A stretch of 64,000 nucleotides of DNA from Mucilaginibacter robiniae (GCF_012849215.1 NZ_CP051682.1:1922001-1986000), one strand, 5' to 3'; positions 34,346 to 42,992 are shown, counted from the stretch's first letter. Notes: generated by a model from the sequence alone, not told the origin. Program-made: numbers and translations.

Positions 34346-35581
34346 ATGTTAGAGAAAAGCTTCGGACTGCTGTTCTACCTCAAGCAGTCCAAAAGTCAGA
34401 AGAAAGGCCCATTGTACATTTACCTGAAGATTACGGTCGATGGCAAATCCGTAGAGCTATCCTCGAAGCGGAAATGGGAATCATCCAAATGGAATTCTGC
34501 TGCGGCAAGAGCTACCGGTACGAAAGAAGAAGCCCGGGAGCTCAATCGCTTTCTGGATGCACTGGAATTGCAGATCTTCCAAGCTAAACGGTCACTGGTC
34601 GAAGCCGACCGGGAAATCACCGCACAGGCGATCAAAGACCTGCTGACCGGCAATGCCGAAAACCGAAAGAAAATCCTGGAGGTATTCCGCGAGCACAATG
34701 CCCAGATGAAGGCTTTGCAAGGCGTCGACTTTGCGGCCAGCACCCTGCAGCGCTACAGCATTGCCTATAATCACACCCGGGATTTCATCTGGTGGAAGTA
34801 CAATGCGGATGACCGTGACATCAAAGATCTGGATCATGAATTCATTTCTCAATATGCCTTCTGGCTGAAGACGGTGAGGAACTGTGATCACAATACCACC
34901 ATGAAGTATCTGGTAAATTTCAAGAAAATTGTATTGATCTGTGTGAAGAATAAATGGCTGCCGGGAGATCCGTTTTCGAATTTCAAGCTGACCAGAAAAG
35001 CTCAGGAACGAACAGCACTGAGTGAGGAAGAACTGGAAAGATTAAGCAGCAAACAGTTTGACAATGAGCGGCTGAGTAATGTCCGGGATATCTTTCTGTT
35101 CAGCTGTTACACGGGGCTGGCCTATGTGGATGTGAAGAATTTAAAAAGGGAGGATATACAGAAAGGCGTAGATGGCGAAGAGTGGATTTTTATTAACCGG
35201 CAAAAGACCAATGCCCTATCCAGAATTCCGCTGCTGGAACAGGCGAGAAAAGTTATGGAAAAGTATGACCGGCATCCGAAATGTGTCGTAAGCGGGTTGG
35301 TGTTGCCGGTGCTGACGAATCAGAAGATGAATGCCTATTTAAAGGAGATCGCGGATTGCTGCCATATCAGAACGGAGCTGACTTATCATATTGCCCGGCA
35401 TACGTTTGCCACTACGGTGACACTGAATAACGGGGTACCCATTGAAACCGTATCGAAGATGCTGGGCCATGCCACGATCAAGCAAACGCAGCATTATGCC
35501 AAGACACTGGATTTTAAGGTAAGCGAGGACATGAATAAATTGAGAGATCAATTAAAAAAGAAAACGCAGGCCACGCCCTGA
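34346..35581 (+). CDS. int: Tyrosine recombinase/integrase of the ICE
   Basis: A 411-residue protein with an N-terminal arm-binding region (about 1-100), a core-binding SAM-like domain (about 105-205) and a catalytic domain (about 225-400). The His348-x-x-Arg351 motif is in HIARHTF, LGH ends at His375, and the nucleophile is Tyr384 in QHYAK. The first catalytic arginine position reads TGLAYVD (Ala259), as in CTnDOT-type integrases, which also lack the usual Arg there. The enzyme should catalyse integration into and excision from tRNA-Asp. It is transcribed away from the tRNA, ending at a hairpin at 35592-35617. The small HTH protein at 38596 is a likely excisionase partner. Confidence 0.93.
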   Translation: MLEKSFGLLFYLKQSKSQKKGPLYIYLKITVDGKSVELSSKRKWESSKWNSAAARATGTKEEARELNRFLDALELQIFQAKRSLVEADREITAQAIKDLLTGNAENRKKILEVFREHNAQMKALQGVDFAASTLQRYSIAYNHTRDFIWWKYNADDRDIKDLDHEFISQYAFWLKTVRNCDHNTTMKYLVNFKKIVLICVKNKWLPGDPFSNFKLTRKAQERTALSEEELERLSSKQFDNERLSNVRDIFLFSCYTGLAYVDVKNLKREDIQKGVDGEEWIFINRQKTNALSRIPLLEQARKVMEKYDRHPKCVVSGLVLPVLTNQKMNAYLKEIADCCHIRTELTYHIARHTFATTVTLNNGVPIETVSKMLGHATIKQTQHYAKTLDFKVSEDMNKLRDQLKKKTQATP

Positions 35582-35591
35582 ACAAAGCGAT

Positions 35592-35617
35592 ACCGCACAG
35601 GTCTATACCTGTGCGGT
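35592..35617 (+). terminator. Terminator of the integrase gene
   Basis: ACCGCACAGGT and ACCTGTGCGGT form a perfect 11-bp hairpin with a CTAT loop, 11 bp after the stop codon. The following stretch to 36004 has no supported gene; it is AT-rich and includes a distant CCGCTGTG/CACAGCGG pair before the kinase gene. Confidence 0.75.
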
Positions 35618-36004
35618 CTGTTCTTCAGCGTATACCCCATGTGGAACGAAATACAGTAGTAACTGCTGCAGCTCCCGGACCGTTTAATCTCTACCAATAC
35701 TGCTTTTTGATATCAATTCATTGTAAAGAATGCGGATAGCCAGCCATTGGTAATTATTGCAAAAGATGCGATCACTGAGGCATTGAGTGAAATTACTAAA
35801 AATTCAATGCGTTGATCCGACAAAACGGTCCTTTTATATGACGAAATAATAGCTTATACCTGAATAGCCCCTCGGGATAGAAGTTAATAAAGAAAAAGTC
35901 CGCTGTGGTTTTTACAGGAACTTCTTCTTGTTTAAAGAAATTCTATTTCACAGCGGCTGCTCCTAATTATTATATTCGTTGAATTTTTGCTAGTCTTTTC
36001 CCTA

Positions 36005-37996
36005 ATGAGTAACCATTCCTCGCTTTCGACCGCTGAGGTGGCGCGCCTTGCTGCCCTGCAATCCTATCACATCTTAGATACCGCCACCGATGAAGATTTT
36101 GAACAACTCACCGAACTGGCCTCTGTGATTTGCGAAACGCCTATTTCTTTGATTAGTTTCGTTGACGAAGATCGCCAGTGGTTCAAATCAAGCCGCGGGT
36201 TGGATGTTCAGCAAACCTCCCGTGAGCAGTCTTTCTGCGCGCATGCCATTCTGAAACCTGATGAACTGATGCAGGTGGAGGATGCGCGACGGGACGAGCG
36301 TTTTAAAGACAATCCGCTCGTCACTGGTCAGCCTAATATTGTGTTCTACGCGGGTGTGCCCTTGGTGGATGAGGAGGGCCATGCGCTTGGCTCGCTCTGC
36401 GTGATTGACCGGCATAGCCGTCAGCTTACGCCCGCTCAGCAAAAGGGCTTACAGTTACTTGCCAAGCAGGTGATGGAGAAATTGCAATTGCGCAAGCGGC
36501 TCATCGATATGCAAAACAGCAGTGACCGGACAATGCGTATTCACCAGTTATTGGTTGTCAGCGAACAGGAGCTGCGCGAAATTGTTAACCATTTACCCGA
36601 ACCAACCGGGGTATATGTTGGGGAGGAACTGATCATCCGATACGCCAATCCCAGTATGCTATCCATCATGGGTAAGGATGTTGCAGTCATCGGAATGCCT
36701 TACCATCTGGCGTTACCGGAACTTGCGGCAGAGGATTTTCCAACACTCATGCGCAGGGTGATGCAGACAGGAGTAGCTTATGAGCAGCGGCAGGCCAGAA
36801 TATCTTTCGTCCACAATGGTACATTCAAAGAGTTTTATTTCGACTACAGGCTCACCCCGCTCCGCAATGAGCAGGGTCAGGTTTGGGGCTTGCTCAACAC
36901 AGCCGTGGATGTGACGCAAGCCGTCAAAGCACAATTTAAAGCCAAACGCGCAGAGGATATGTTCCGCCTTGCGGTATCCACAGCCGGGATGGGTGATTGG
37001 CACCTGGACAGCAGGAATAACCTGTTGTACGCTTCCCCCCGTACAAAGGAACTATTTGGTTATCTGCCCGAAGATGAGATGCCGCTGGATGCCGCTATTA
37101 GCCAAATTACAGATGAATATCGAGATTTGGTTTCCAAAGCCATAAAGGCGGCGGTGGATGAAGGCAGAGCTTACGATTTGGAATACCCCATCATTGGACA
37201 CCGCGACGGAGAACTACGCTGGGTCAAGGCCACAGGCAAGCTTTATCCTGACGAGCTGGGTAACATGACTGATTTTCTAGGTACCTTACTTGACATCACC
37301 GAACGAAAGCTGGAGGAGCAGCGCAGAGAAGACTTTATCGGCATCGTTAGCCACGAACTCCGATCACCGCTTACTTCTTTAAACGGGTATGTACAGATGC
37401 TTGAACTTACAGCCAGTAAAAGTGCGAATACCAAGCTTGCTGATATTGCAATAAAGGCAAGGCGGCAGGTAATCCGGATGGAGGCGTTGATCGCTGGATT
37501 TTTAGATGTGGCGCGTATGAAAGAAGGCAAAATAGCGCTTAACGAACGGGCCCTTGATATGGCTGACTTAGTCAGGATTGCAGAGGAAGAGTCTTTGGCA
37601 ACTATTACGAGCCATCATGTTATTTTTCATCCGGTGGCGTATACGCCTGTGTACGCCGACAGAGACAAAATAGAACAGGTCATTGTGAATTTTATAAATA
37701 ATGCGGTGAAGTATTCGGCTAAGAATAGTACAATCCACGTAGCTTGCATTACGCGTAACGGCATGGCCCACGTAAGTGTAGTCGATGAGGGTATGGGTAT
37801 ACCGGTCAAAGACCAGCCGCATATCTTTAACCGCTTTTACCGAGTGGAAGGTAAGCATACCTTGAAGATTAAAGGTTTTGGCATTGGCTTGTACATATGC
37901 AAAGAAATTATTGAGCGACACAAGGGACAGATTGGCGTTGAAAGTGTAGAAGGAAAGGGCAGTGCATTTTGGTTTCAAATACCAATCCATCCATAA
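36005..37996 (+). CDS. GAF-PAS-PAS sensor histidine kinase
   Basis: A 663-residue cytoplasmic kinase with no signal peptide or membrane helix. A GAF domain (about 20-165, with ETPISLISFVDEDRQWFKS, the family hallmark) is followed by a PAS domain (about 195-310), a second PAS with PAC motif (about 320-435, GDWHLDSRNNLLY), HisKA with the phosphorylated His450 in SHELRSP, and a HATPase domain with NNAVKYS, DEGMGIP and GFGIGLYI. The soluble GAF/PAS sensors suggest an intracellular or redox/light-type signal; the ligand is unknown. No response regulator is adjacent, so it is an orphan. It lies inside the ICE as likely cargo. The in-frame TTG at 35987 is a less likely start. Confidence 0.92.
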   Translation: MSNHSSLSTAEVARLAALQSYHILDTATDEDFEQLTELASVICETPISLISFVDEDRQWFKSSRGLDVQQTSREQSFCAHAILKPDELMQVEDARRDERFKDNPLVTGQPNIVFYAGVPLVDEEGHALGSLCVIDRHSRQLTPAQQKGLQLLAKQVMEKLQLRKRLIDMQNSSDRTMRIHQLLVVSEQELREIVNHLPEPTGVYVGEELIIRYANPSMLSIMGKDVAVIGMPYHLALPELAAEDFPTLMRRVMQTGVAYEQRQARISFVHNGTFKEFYFDYRLTPLRNEQGQVWGLLNTAVDVTQAVKAQFKAKRAEDMFRLAVSTAGMGDWHLDSRNNLLYASPRTKELFGYLPEDEMPLDAAISQITDEYRDLVSKAIKAAVDEGRAYDLEYPIIGHRDGELRWVKATGKLYPDELGNMTDFLGTLLDITERKLEEQRREDFIGIVSHELRSPLTSLNGYVQMLELTASKSANTKLADIAIKARRQVIRMEALIAGFLDVARMKEGKIALNERALDMADLVRIAEEESLATITSHHVIFHPVAYTPVYADRDKIEQVIVNFINNAVKYSAKNSTIHVACITRNGMAHVSVVDEGMGIPVKDQPHIFNRFYRVEGKHTLKIKGFGIGLYICKEIIERHKGQIGVESVEGKGSAFWFQIPIHP

Positions 37997-38303
37997 GTTA
38001 AAAAACTTTATCAAACGCTTGTTGGGTGAGACATCCGCGGACGGTAGCAAGAATATGCCTATGCAAATTAATTGGAAGGGTACCTCGCACGTTTAACAGG
38101 GCCACAACACAGCATACCTGAAGAGAAGCCGGCCGGATGGACCAGCAACTTGAAGGGTCGATTCCGGAAAAGCTGAGCCGGCCGGCCCGGCCAAACAGGA
38201 AATGAATTTACCCGGAAGCGGTTTGACTTTCAAAGAAATTCCCTCAACACTACAGCCCCGGACCTGTATCGGTTGCGTTGAAAGCAGGATCTATCCTGTA
38301 AAG
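37997..38303. other. Non-coding stretch with two GCCGGCC sites
   Basis: No gene is supported in these 307 bp. GCCGGCC occurs at 38128-38134 and again at 38177-38183, the second within a GC-rich GAGCCGGCCGGCCCGGCC run. These self-palindromic sites 49 bp apart might bind an ICE regulator or mark a nicking region, but nothing decides this. Confidence 0.3.
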
Positions 38304-38612
38304 TTATCCGGTAAGAATTTCCACTGCACTCCCGGTATACACATCATACGTCGGCATGTACCGGATATAACCGAAGTCACACAGCTCCCGGATATATTTG
38401 TGATACGTCGTGATACTTTTAAAGCGGGCTTTGCGCATCAGCAGTTCCCTGGAAATCCGGACTTGCGGCGGACAGCCGCTTTGCTGCCAAAGATGCAGTA
38501 TACCCAGATACAAACTGATGTGCCAGACGGTAATCCGGCGATCTGCGATGAGGACTGAACACAGGGACATCGTGACCGAACCAGCTGATGGGCGGTTATC
38601 CTGTTGTTTCAT
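38304..38612 (-). CDS. Small ICE-type winged-helix-like protein
   Basis: A 102-residue protein. The second half reads VRISRELLMRKARFKSITTYHKYIRELCDFGYIRYMPTYD, a pattern of helix-turn-helix followed by a wing, found in a small protein family carried by Bacteroidota conjugative elements. The N-terminal half (about 1-55) is variable and contains ITVWHISLYLGILHLWQQSG. It overlaps the HTH gene's 3' end by 17 bp, so the two are translationally coupled. It is probably a transcription or excision regulator, but no target is known. The sequence is confidently non-random; the function is inferred from family memory. Confidence 0.75.
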   Translation of the reverse strand: MKQQDNRPSAGSVTMSLCSVLIADRRITVWHISLYLGILHLWQQSGCPPQVRISRELLMRKARFKSITTYHKYIRELCDFGYIRYMPTYDVYTGSAVEILTG

Positions 38613-38859
38613 GGATCATCCTTTCGATATCTGCCCGGTTATAGAAGTAAATACCGTTCACCTTATGGGATTTCAGTTTGCCACTGATCCGCAGGTTCTG
38701 AACGGTAGCAGTGGAAACCTTCAGTATTTTCCGTACATCTGCACAGCGCAGCCATTCTTTCGTTTCCGTTTGGGATGGGGAAATTAAGGTTCGTATATCA
38801 TTCAGCAGGGTTTGGCGGAAGACCTCCAGGTCTTCTTTGGTTATCATTTCGATCGTCAT
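38596..38859 (-). CDS. Excisionase-type helix-turn-helix protein
   Basis: An 87-residue protein from ATG 38859. The N-terminal part is a coiled segment (KEDLEVFRQTLLNDIRTLIS). The C-terminal half is a MerR/excisionase-type HTH: EWLRCADVRKILKVSTATVQ, then NLRISGKLKSHKVNGIYFY and RADIERMIH. Such HTH_17 proteins in Bacteroidota ICEs serve as excisionases or directionality factors. The gene is oriented towards the integrase side and is coupled to the winged-helix gene downstream. A longer frame starting further upstream has no similarity and includes a non-homologous basic stretch, so the shorter start is chosen. Confidence 0.85.
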   Translation of the reverse strand: MTIEMITKEDLEVFRQTLLNDIRTLISPSQTETKEWLRCADVRKILKVSTATVQNLRISGKLKSHKVNGIYFYNRADIERMIHETTG

Positions 38860-39168
38860 AAAATTTCTGTAAAGAAGTAAACAAGTGAGATTTAATGCTA
38901 CGCAGACCAGCGCGGATGCGGTATTATAGACCATCCGGCTTTCTTGTTGGCGCTGGCTCTTAGCAGACCTCTGCATAATTCACGTTCATGGAACCGGTGT
39001 TCCCGACGCGGATGCCGCCTGACAAGAACTGAAAAGTTTTGTTCCGGCATAGCTGCCTTCCTTTGAAAATGCTCTTTAGCAACATGAACCCGGTTGCTCA
39101 ATCCACCGGCAAGGCAGGATGCGGGTAAGCGTACAGCATAAACAGCGGAAGCGTCATAAAGAGATAGT

Positions 39169-39207
39169 AAAAAGAAAAGTCCCTAAGCGCTTGCCGCCGG
39201 GACTTTT
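39169..39207 (-). terminator. Rho-independent terminator of the transfer operon
   Basis: On the minus strand AAAAGTCCC and GGGACTTTT form a hairpin with a 15-nt loop and a run CTTTTTAC after it. It lies 73 bp after the stop of the last leftward gene (39280). A second small hairpin CAGGCAG/CTGCCTG (39230-39249) precedes it. The rest of 38860-39279 holds no supported gene. Confidence 0.7.
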
Positions 39208-39279
39208 CAACCTAAACCTTATCACAATTCAGGCAGACGGAGCTGCCTGTGAGCACGCAATATAGAAATTTTCTTTGAA

Positions 39280-39504
39280 TCAGCGCTGATGCCGGAACCG
39301 CATATACTCGCGGAACTGGTACTCATCCAGGCGCCGCTTCATCTCTGCCCGTTTCAGGCGGACATTCAACCGCCACAGGAAAATGGCCCAGATACCAAAG
39401 GCGATGCCATAGCAAGGCCACGGATCGGTTTTACTGCCCAAGGCGCCCCAGAAGGCGAAAGTAGAGATCAAACAGGTGAAAATCAGGTGAACAAAGGTTT
39501 TCAT
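39280..39504 (-). CDS. Small two-helix membrane protein
   Basis: A 74-residue protein with two predicted transmembrane helices (FVHLIFTCLISTFAFWGALG and YGIAFGIWAIFLWRLNV), then a basic tail of about 27 residues (LKRAEMKRRLDEYQFREYM). Small membrane proteins of this type often end the transfer operons of Bacteroidota elements, but no family is recognised. It is the last gene of the leftward operon and is followed by the terminator. The function is unknown. Confidence 0.7.
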   Translation of the reverse strand: MKTFVHLIFTCLISTFAFWGALGSKTDPWPCYGIAFGIWAIFLWRLNVRLKRAEMKRRLDEYQFREYMRFRHQR

Positions 39505-39564
39505 TTCAGCTTCTTGTGAAGGTTCTAAAATACTAAAAAAATTAGTGTTACACAGTCATTAGCA

Positions 39565-40023
39565 TCAATTTATTTCAATAATGCGGTTTAATGCGCGGGC
39601 TCGCTGTACCCGTTCTCTCAGCTCCTCCACCAGGTCCGCCGCGGGAATACCGGTCAGCGTGAGCACCGGATTCTCCGGATCCGCACTTTTCAGGGTCAGG
39701 TTCATCAGCCCGAACACCTGCATGAGAACCGGCCGGGTCTGAATGTAGTCCTTCACCCGGAAGAGTTCCAGGTAATCCGTTCTTTTGACAAGTACGCCTC
39801 TGCTGATCTGTAAGGAACCTTCTGTAATTACGTACCGAAAACTCCGGATATACCGCAGCCGGTATACGGCAGCCAGCATGAACGCCAGGCTGCACCAGAT
39901 GAACACTGGTGATAAGGTCCAGGCCAGCACGAGAAAAAGCAGGGACAAACCGATCGGTAAGGCAGACCGCCATAGCGCATAACTAAGGGCGGGTCTGAGG
40001 GTAATCAATTTTGGAGGAGTCAT
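39565..40023 (-). CDS. Membrane protein with bacterial PH domain
   Basis: A 152-residue protein. Two transmembrane helices at about residues 18-55 (ALPIGLSLLFLVLAWTLSP and CSLAFMLAAVYRLRY) precede a bPH2-type pleckstrin-like domain (FRYVITEGSLQISRGVLVKRTDYLELFRVKDYIQTRP, then LMNLTLKSAD and LTGIPAADLVEELR). The architecture matches YdbT/DUF304 proteins, whose role is unknown. Its start overlaps the preceding gene by 41 bp, which makes translational coupling to the possible Toprim protein likely. Confidence 0.85.
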   Translation of the reverse strand: MTPPKLITLRPALSYALWRSALPIGLSLLFLVLAWTLSPVFIWCSLAFMLAAVYRLRYIRSFRYVITEGSLQISRGVLVKRTDYLELFRVKDYIQTRPVLMQVFGLMNLTLKSADPENPVLTLTGIPAADLVEELRERVQRARALNRIIEIN

Positions 40024-40600
40024 CTTGTAACTGGGTTAAATAGGTGGTGTGCAGGGCAGGTTTGCTGGTACGGATGCCGAGGCGCAGGTCAAAAGCTTTT
40101 TCAAAATGGTGCAGACTGCAACAGTTTTCATCAAAGTAAACGGTACGGCCCTCATAGCTGACGGCTGTTTTCTCTTTTTGCCAGCACAGGGAGATTGTTT
40201 TACCCTTGAGCAAACACGCTGCCTTGATGTCTGTCAGGTTTCCAAGCATGCTATGGTCAAACACCAGCGTAAACTTCCGGCGCCGGAACGAGCTGCGCAG
40301 CCATGACAACTGCGCGGGTGTGGGCAGATTGCCGAGCGATACCAAAGTCAAAGCTGCCGGATCGGCGTACCTGGACCGGTGAATCGCATACCAAGCAATC
40401 GCCTGCATAGCGGAGTTCGTGATGACCACTTCCTGAGCATACCGGTTGCCGGCCAGCCACAGGCCGTCGGTCGTCGGCACATAGTGGTAGCCTTCTTCAT
40501 AAACTTCACTTACCCCGCCGTAGTCAAAGCAAAGACTTTCTGCATGGAAAAACGCCTCAGCCTCCGGGGAGATACCCAGCTTTGCCAGCAAGGGATTCAT
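39983..40600 (-). CDS. ICE accessory protein, possibly a divergent Toprim protein
   Basis: A 205-residue protein. Its ATG at 40600 overlaps the preceding gene's TGA by one base, so the TTG one codon upstream is not needed. The middle reads VVITNSAMQAIAWYAIHRSRYADPAALTLVSLGNL in pieces, followed by TLVFDHSMLGNLTDIKAACLLKGK. This order of strand, helix, strand, then an Asp-containing turn resembles the Toprim fold of primases and topoisomerases, but the first acidic residue is replaced by Asn. I infer a distant Toprim relative with low certainty. It lies between a DUF4099-type protein and the PH-domain protein, in the ICE's antirestriction cluster. Confidence 0.7.
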   Translation of the reverse strand: MNPLLAKLGISPEAEAFFHAESLCFDYGGVSEVYEEGYHYVPTTDGLWLAGNRYAQEVVITNSAMQAIAWYAIHRSRYADPAALTLVSLGNLPTPAQLSWLRSSFRRRKFTLVFDHSMLGNLTDIKAACLLKGKTISLCWQKEKTAVSYEGRTVYFDENCCSLHHFEKAFDLRLGIRTSKPALHTTYLTQLQDDSSKIDYPQTRP

Positions 40601-41376
40601 CAACGTGAACTGCCGTTACGGGTATTGGAACGTGGCGTCTGCTCCGGAAACCGGCGCACCTGATCCTCCAGGTCTGCAACGGCATTCCGGTAGCCAGCGC
40701 TGAGGCGCTCCGCTTCCTTTTCGTCCCGGGGCTTATTGAACAACGCATTCAGCCCTTTGTAAAGCATGTAAGACAACCCGCCGTCAATCAGAATTGAAGC
40801 TACCAGTGCAATTTTGTTGGAACGGATGCCGTGCAGATCGGCCGCGGTATAGGCAAAGCGGGTCTGGTCCGCCAGTTCCACTTCCTGCCCTTTCCGGTAG
40901 CGTTCCTTCTGTGCGGGCGTCAGAAACTCATTGTTGACCATGTCCGGTACCAGAATCTTCTCTGTATCCGAAACGATGAACTCCCGCGTATCCGCATCAA
41001 ACTCGACCAGGCGTTCCGTTTTATTACCTTTATCGTCAACCGTGGTTTTCAGCAGGTTGGCAACTTCGCCCTTCTGCAGCTGTTCGGATTCAAAATCGTC
41101 CAGGAAATTCGGCGTGGCGGCCTTGCGGTACACCGGGTGGATCAGCAGATCCACTTTGCCGTCTTTCCCTTCCGTCAGTGAAATTTTGGCGTTCAGGGAT
41201 TTGATTTTAATGTTTTCCGCTTCCAGGTTGTGCAGCTCCAAAAGGGCCGTTCGTCTGCCGGAAAGCAAGGCCTTCAGGTCATCCACATTTAGCAGTAGTT
41301 GACCACCGGCGGCCAGGCCGATGGTTTCCAGGTCCCGCATGGGGAGTTGCTTCTCGTTATAACTTATCAGGTTCAT
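40600..41376 (-). CDS. DUF4099/DUF3945-like ICE protein
   Basis: A 258-residue protein. The N-terminal part (about 1-110: YNEKQLPMRDLETIGLAAGG, LLNVDDLKALLSGRRTALLEL) matches the DUF4099 layout, and the middle (about 115-180: VEFDADTREFIVSD, LTPAQKERYRKGQEV) the DUF3945 layout, both found in Bacteroidota conjugative elements. A C-terminal hydrophobic helix (ALVASILIDGGLSYMLYKGLNALF) and a charged tail follow. The domain names come from memory, without a profile search. It ends one codon behind the ArdC gene and overlaps the next gene by one base. It may interact with DNA in the recipient, but no activity is known. Confidence 0.78.
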   Translation of the reverse strand: MNLISYNEKQLPMRDLETIGLAAGGQLLLNVDDLKALLSGRRTALLELHNLEAENIKIKSLNAKISLTEGKDGKVDLLIHPVYRKAATPNFLDDFESEQLQKGEVANLLKTTVDDKGNKTERLVEFDADTREFIVSDTEKILVPDMVNNEFLTPAQKERYRKGQEVELADQTRFAYTAADLHGIRSNKIALVASILIDGGLSYMLYKGLNALFNKPRDEKEAERLSAGYRNAVADLEDQVRRFPEQTPRSNTRNGSSR

Positions 41377-41377
41377 C

Positions 41378-42547
41378 TTATCGGGTCATTTTATAGGTTT
41401 GTTCCAACTCAGGTTCTTCAGCCATCACGCGGTCATCACCGCGCGGGTTGGTTTTGGCTTCCAAGAGCGACTTGAAGAGCCCGTCGCTGGACTTGATGGT
41501 TCGCTTGGTGCCTTCGGTATCTTCCACCTTGACACTCTTGTTTTTATAAACTTCCAGAACTTTATAGGCGGTGTCCAGATAAGCAATCTCGTCACCTATG
41601 TTGAATCCGGCGGGCTTGGTAGCCGCTTGTTTCTGGCTGCGCTCACGGCCTGTGCCCAGGAGCAGGCCGGTAATCCGCTGGGCGTCCCGGGCAGCTTTCG
41701 CGATCTCAAATGGTTCGTCTTTCAGGATTTTGGCAAAGGCGCCCATATAGGTTTTGTGCTGACCAAAGTCATGGCCCAGTTTCAGCTGCCCGCCGATCAG
41801 GATAGCGGCAATCGCGGTCCGCAGTTCCTCCCGGGCATATTCCATGGAGCCCAGCCTGCCTTCCATCGGCCGGTTCAGACGACTCTCGTGGCCCGACCAG
41901 TGCGCCAGCTGATGGATAGCTGCCTGGTAGTACTTCGTCTCGTTCTCGAAGGCACTTTTCTCGGGCAGGAATATGGCGTCGCGCTTCTGATCGTAATACG
42001 CCTCCTGACCACCCTCTATGATATTGGCGCCGCTGGCTTCGATCAGTTTTGCGGCTTTTTCCACCGGCGTCAGGGTCTCTGCAGCGTCCAGCTTACTAAG
42101 GTATGTTTCCAGCGGTTCGATGTTATTCATCTGGCTACCGTTAAACAGGAAGCTTTTGGTGGGCTGGGGCTTGTCAAAGGTGACTGTGCGGGTCTGCGTA
42201 ACCCCTTCCTCATTTTTGATGGGCTTATCATCCGGCGTGCGCATCTTCTGAATTTCGGTTTTCTTGGAAAATTCGATCATCGTTGCTGAAGCATCCTTTT
42301 TCACCGGTGTTCCGGCAAAACGGGCGGCATCGAAGGACAACCAGCGCGGATCGTCGTGTCGCTGCATACCCAGGATCAGCGCGTTCATGGCGCTATATCC
42401 TTTGCCGGTGACTGGGTTTACCGGCGTCACGAAAGCCGGACGCCCGTTTTCCTTCACGGGCTGCTGGAACAGGGATGTTCCCTCTTTGATCTCCTGCACC
42501 AGCTTTTCTGCAAGCTGCACAGGAAGTGCTTTGAAATTTTTAGCCAT
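41378..42547 (-). CDS. ArdC-like antirestriction protein with altered metallopeptidase motif
   Basis: A 389-residue protein. The N-terminal ArdC single-stranded-DNA-binding region (about 1-90) includes AEKLVQEIKEG and NPVTGKGYSAMNALIL. A zincin-like domain (about 185-260) shows HQLAHWSGHESRL at residues 212-224. The usual HExxH catalytic glutamate is Gln213 (codon CAG at 41909-41911), while both histidines remain. A C-terminal SH3-like region contains FNIGDEIAYLDTAYKVLEV. Conjugative ArdC proteins bind and protect incoming single-stranded DNA and have an inferred protease fold. Here zinc binding could persist but peptidase activity probably not. It is translated 2 bp before the DUF4099-like gene. 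Confidence 0.87.
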   Translation of the reverse strand: MAKNFKALPVQLAEKLVQEIKEGTSLFQQPVKENGRPAFVTPVNPVTGKGYSAMNALILGMQRHDDPRWLSFDAARFAGTPVKKDASATMIEFSKKTEIQKMRTPDDKPIKNEEGVTQTRTVTFDKPQPTKSFLFNGSQMNNIEPLETYLSKLDAAETLTPVEKAAKLIEASGANIIEGGQEAYYDQKRDAIFLPEKSAFENETKYYQAAIHQLAHWSGHESRLNRPMEGRLGSMEYAREELRTAIAAILIGGQLKLGHDFGQHKTYMGAFAKILKDEPFEIAKAARDAQRITGLLLGTGRERSQKQAATKPAGFNIGDEIAYLDTAYKVLEVYKNKSVKVEDTEGTKRTIKSSDGLFKSLLEAKTNPRGDDRVMAEEPELEQTYKMTR

Positions 42548-42578
42548 AGTGTTGAATTTTGATTAAAATGGATCTGCT

Positions 42579-42992
42579 TCAGCGAAGCAGCAGTCTGAGA
42601 AATTGAAGAGGATTGATAAAGCGGTTCCGGTAGCGCACGGCAAAGTGCAGGTGTTCACCCGTAACCCGGCCGGTAGCGCCAGTAATGCCGATCGGCTGCC
42701 CTGCAGTTACCGAGTCTGCTTTCAAGACAAAAGCCTGGCTTAGGTGCCCGTAGATGGTTTCCACTGCACCATGCTGCAGCGCCACGTAGCATCCGAGCCT
42801 TGTGTCAAAGGACGCGTCCCGAACAGCGCCATCGAGTACTGCAAAAACCGTATCATGCCGCGCGTGTAGGTCGACACCCTGGTGAAACTGTACCCGTCCT
42901 GTTAAGGGATGCCACCGGTAGCCGTAGGACGAATTGATGTGCAGGTGCCGCAGCGGCAGGCACACCAGCAGGGCGAGCAAACAGCATTTCAC
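42579..42992 (-). CDS. M23 peptidoglycan hydrolase of the conjugation system
   Basis: A 137-residue protein, shorter than chromosomal M23 enzymes. It starts with a GTG that overlaps the upstream gene's TGA by four bases (GTGA), and a short signal sequence follows (CCLLALLVCLPL). The zinc site is His37 and Asp41 in FHQGVDLH, plus YGHLS and the GEHLHF pair. Such enzymes open the cell wall locally so that the mating channel can be assembled, the role that the lysozyme-like TraQ has in CTnDOT. Its place at the end of the tra operon supports that role. Confidence 0.87.
   Translation of the reverse strand: MKCCLLALLVCLPLRHLHINSSYGYRWHPLTGRVQFHQGVDLHARHDTVFAVLDGAVRDASFDTRLGCYVALQHGAVETIYGHLSQAFVLKADSVTAGQPIGITGATGRVTGEHLHFAVRYRNRFINPLQFLRLLLR

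Noticed and set aside
38202..38558. A plus-strand frame opposite the small winged-helix gene
   Set aside because: The minus-strand product has a family-like HTH pattern and is coupled to its neighbour. The plus frame has neither.
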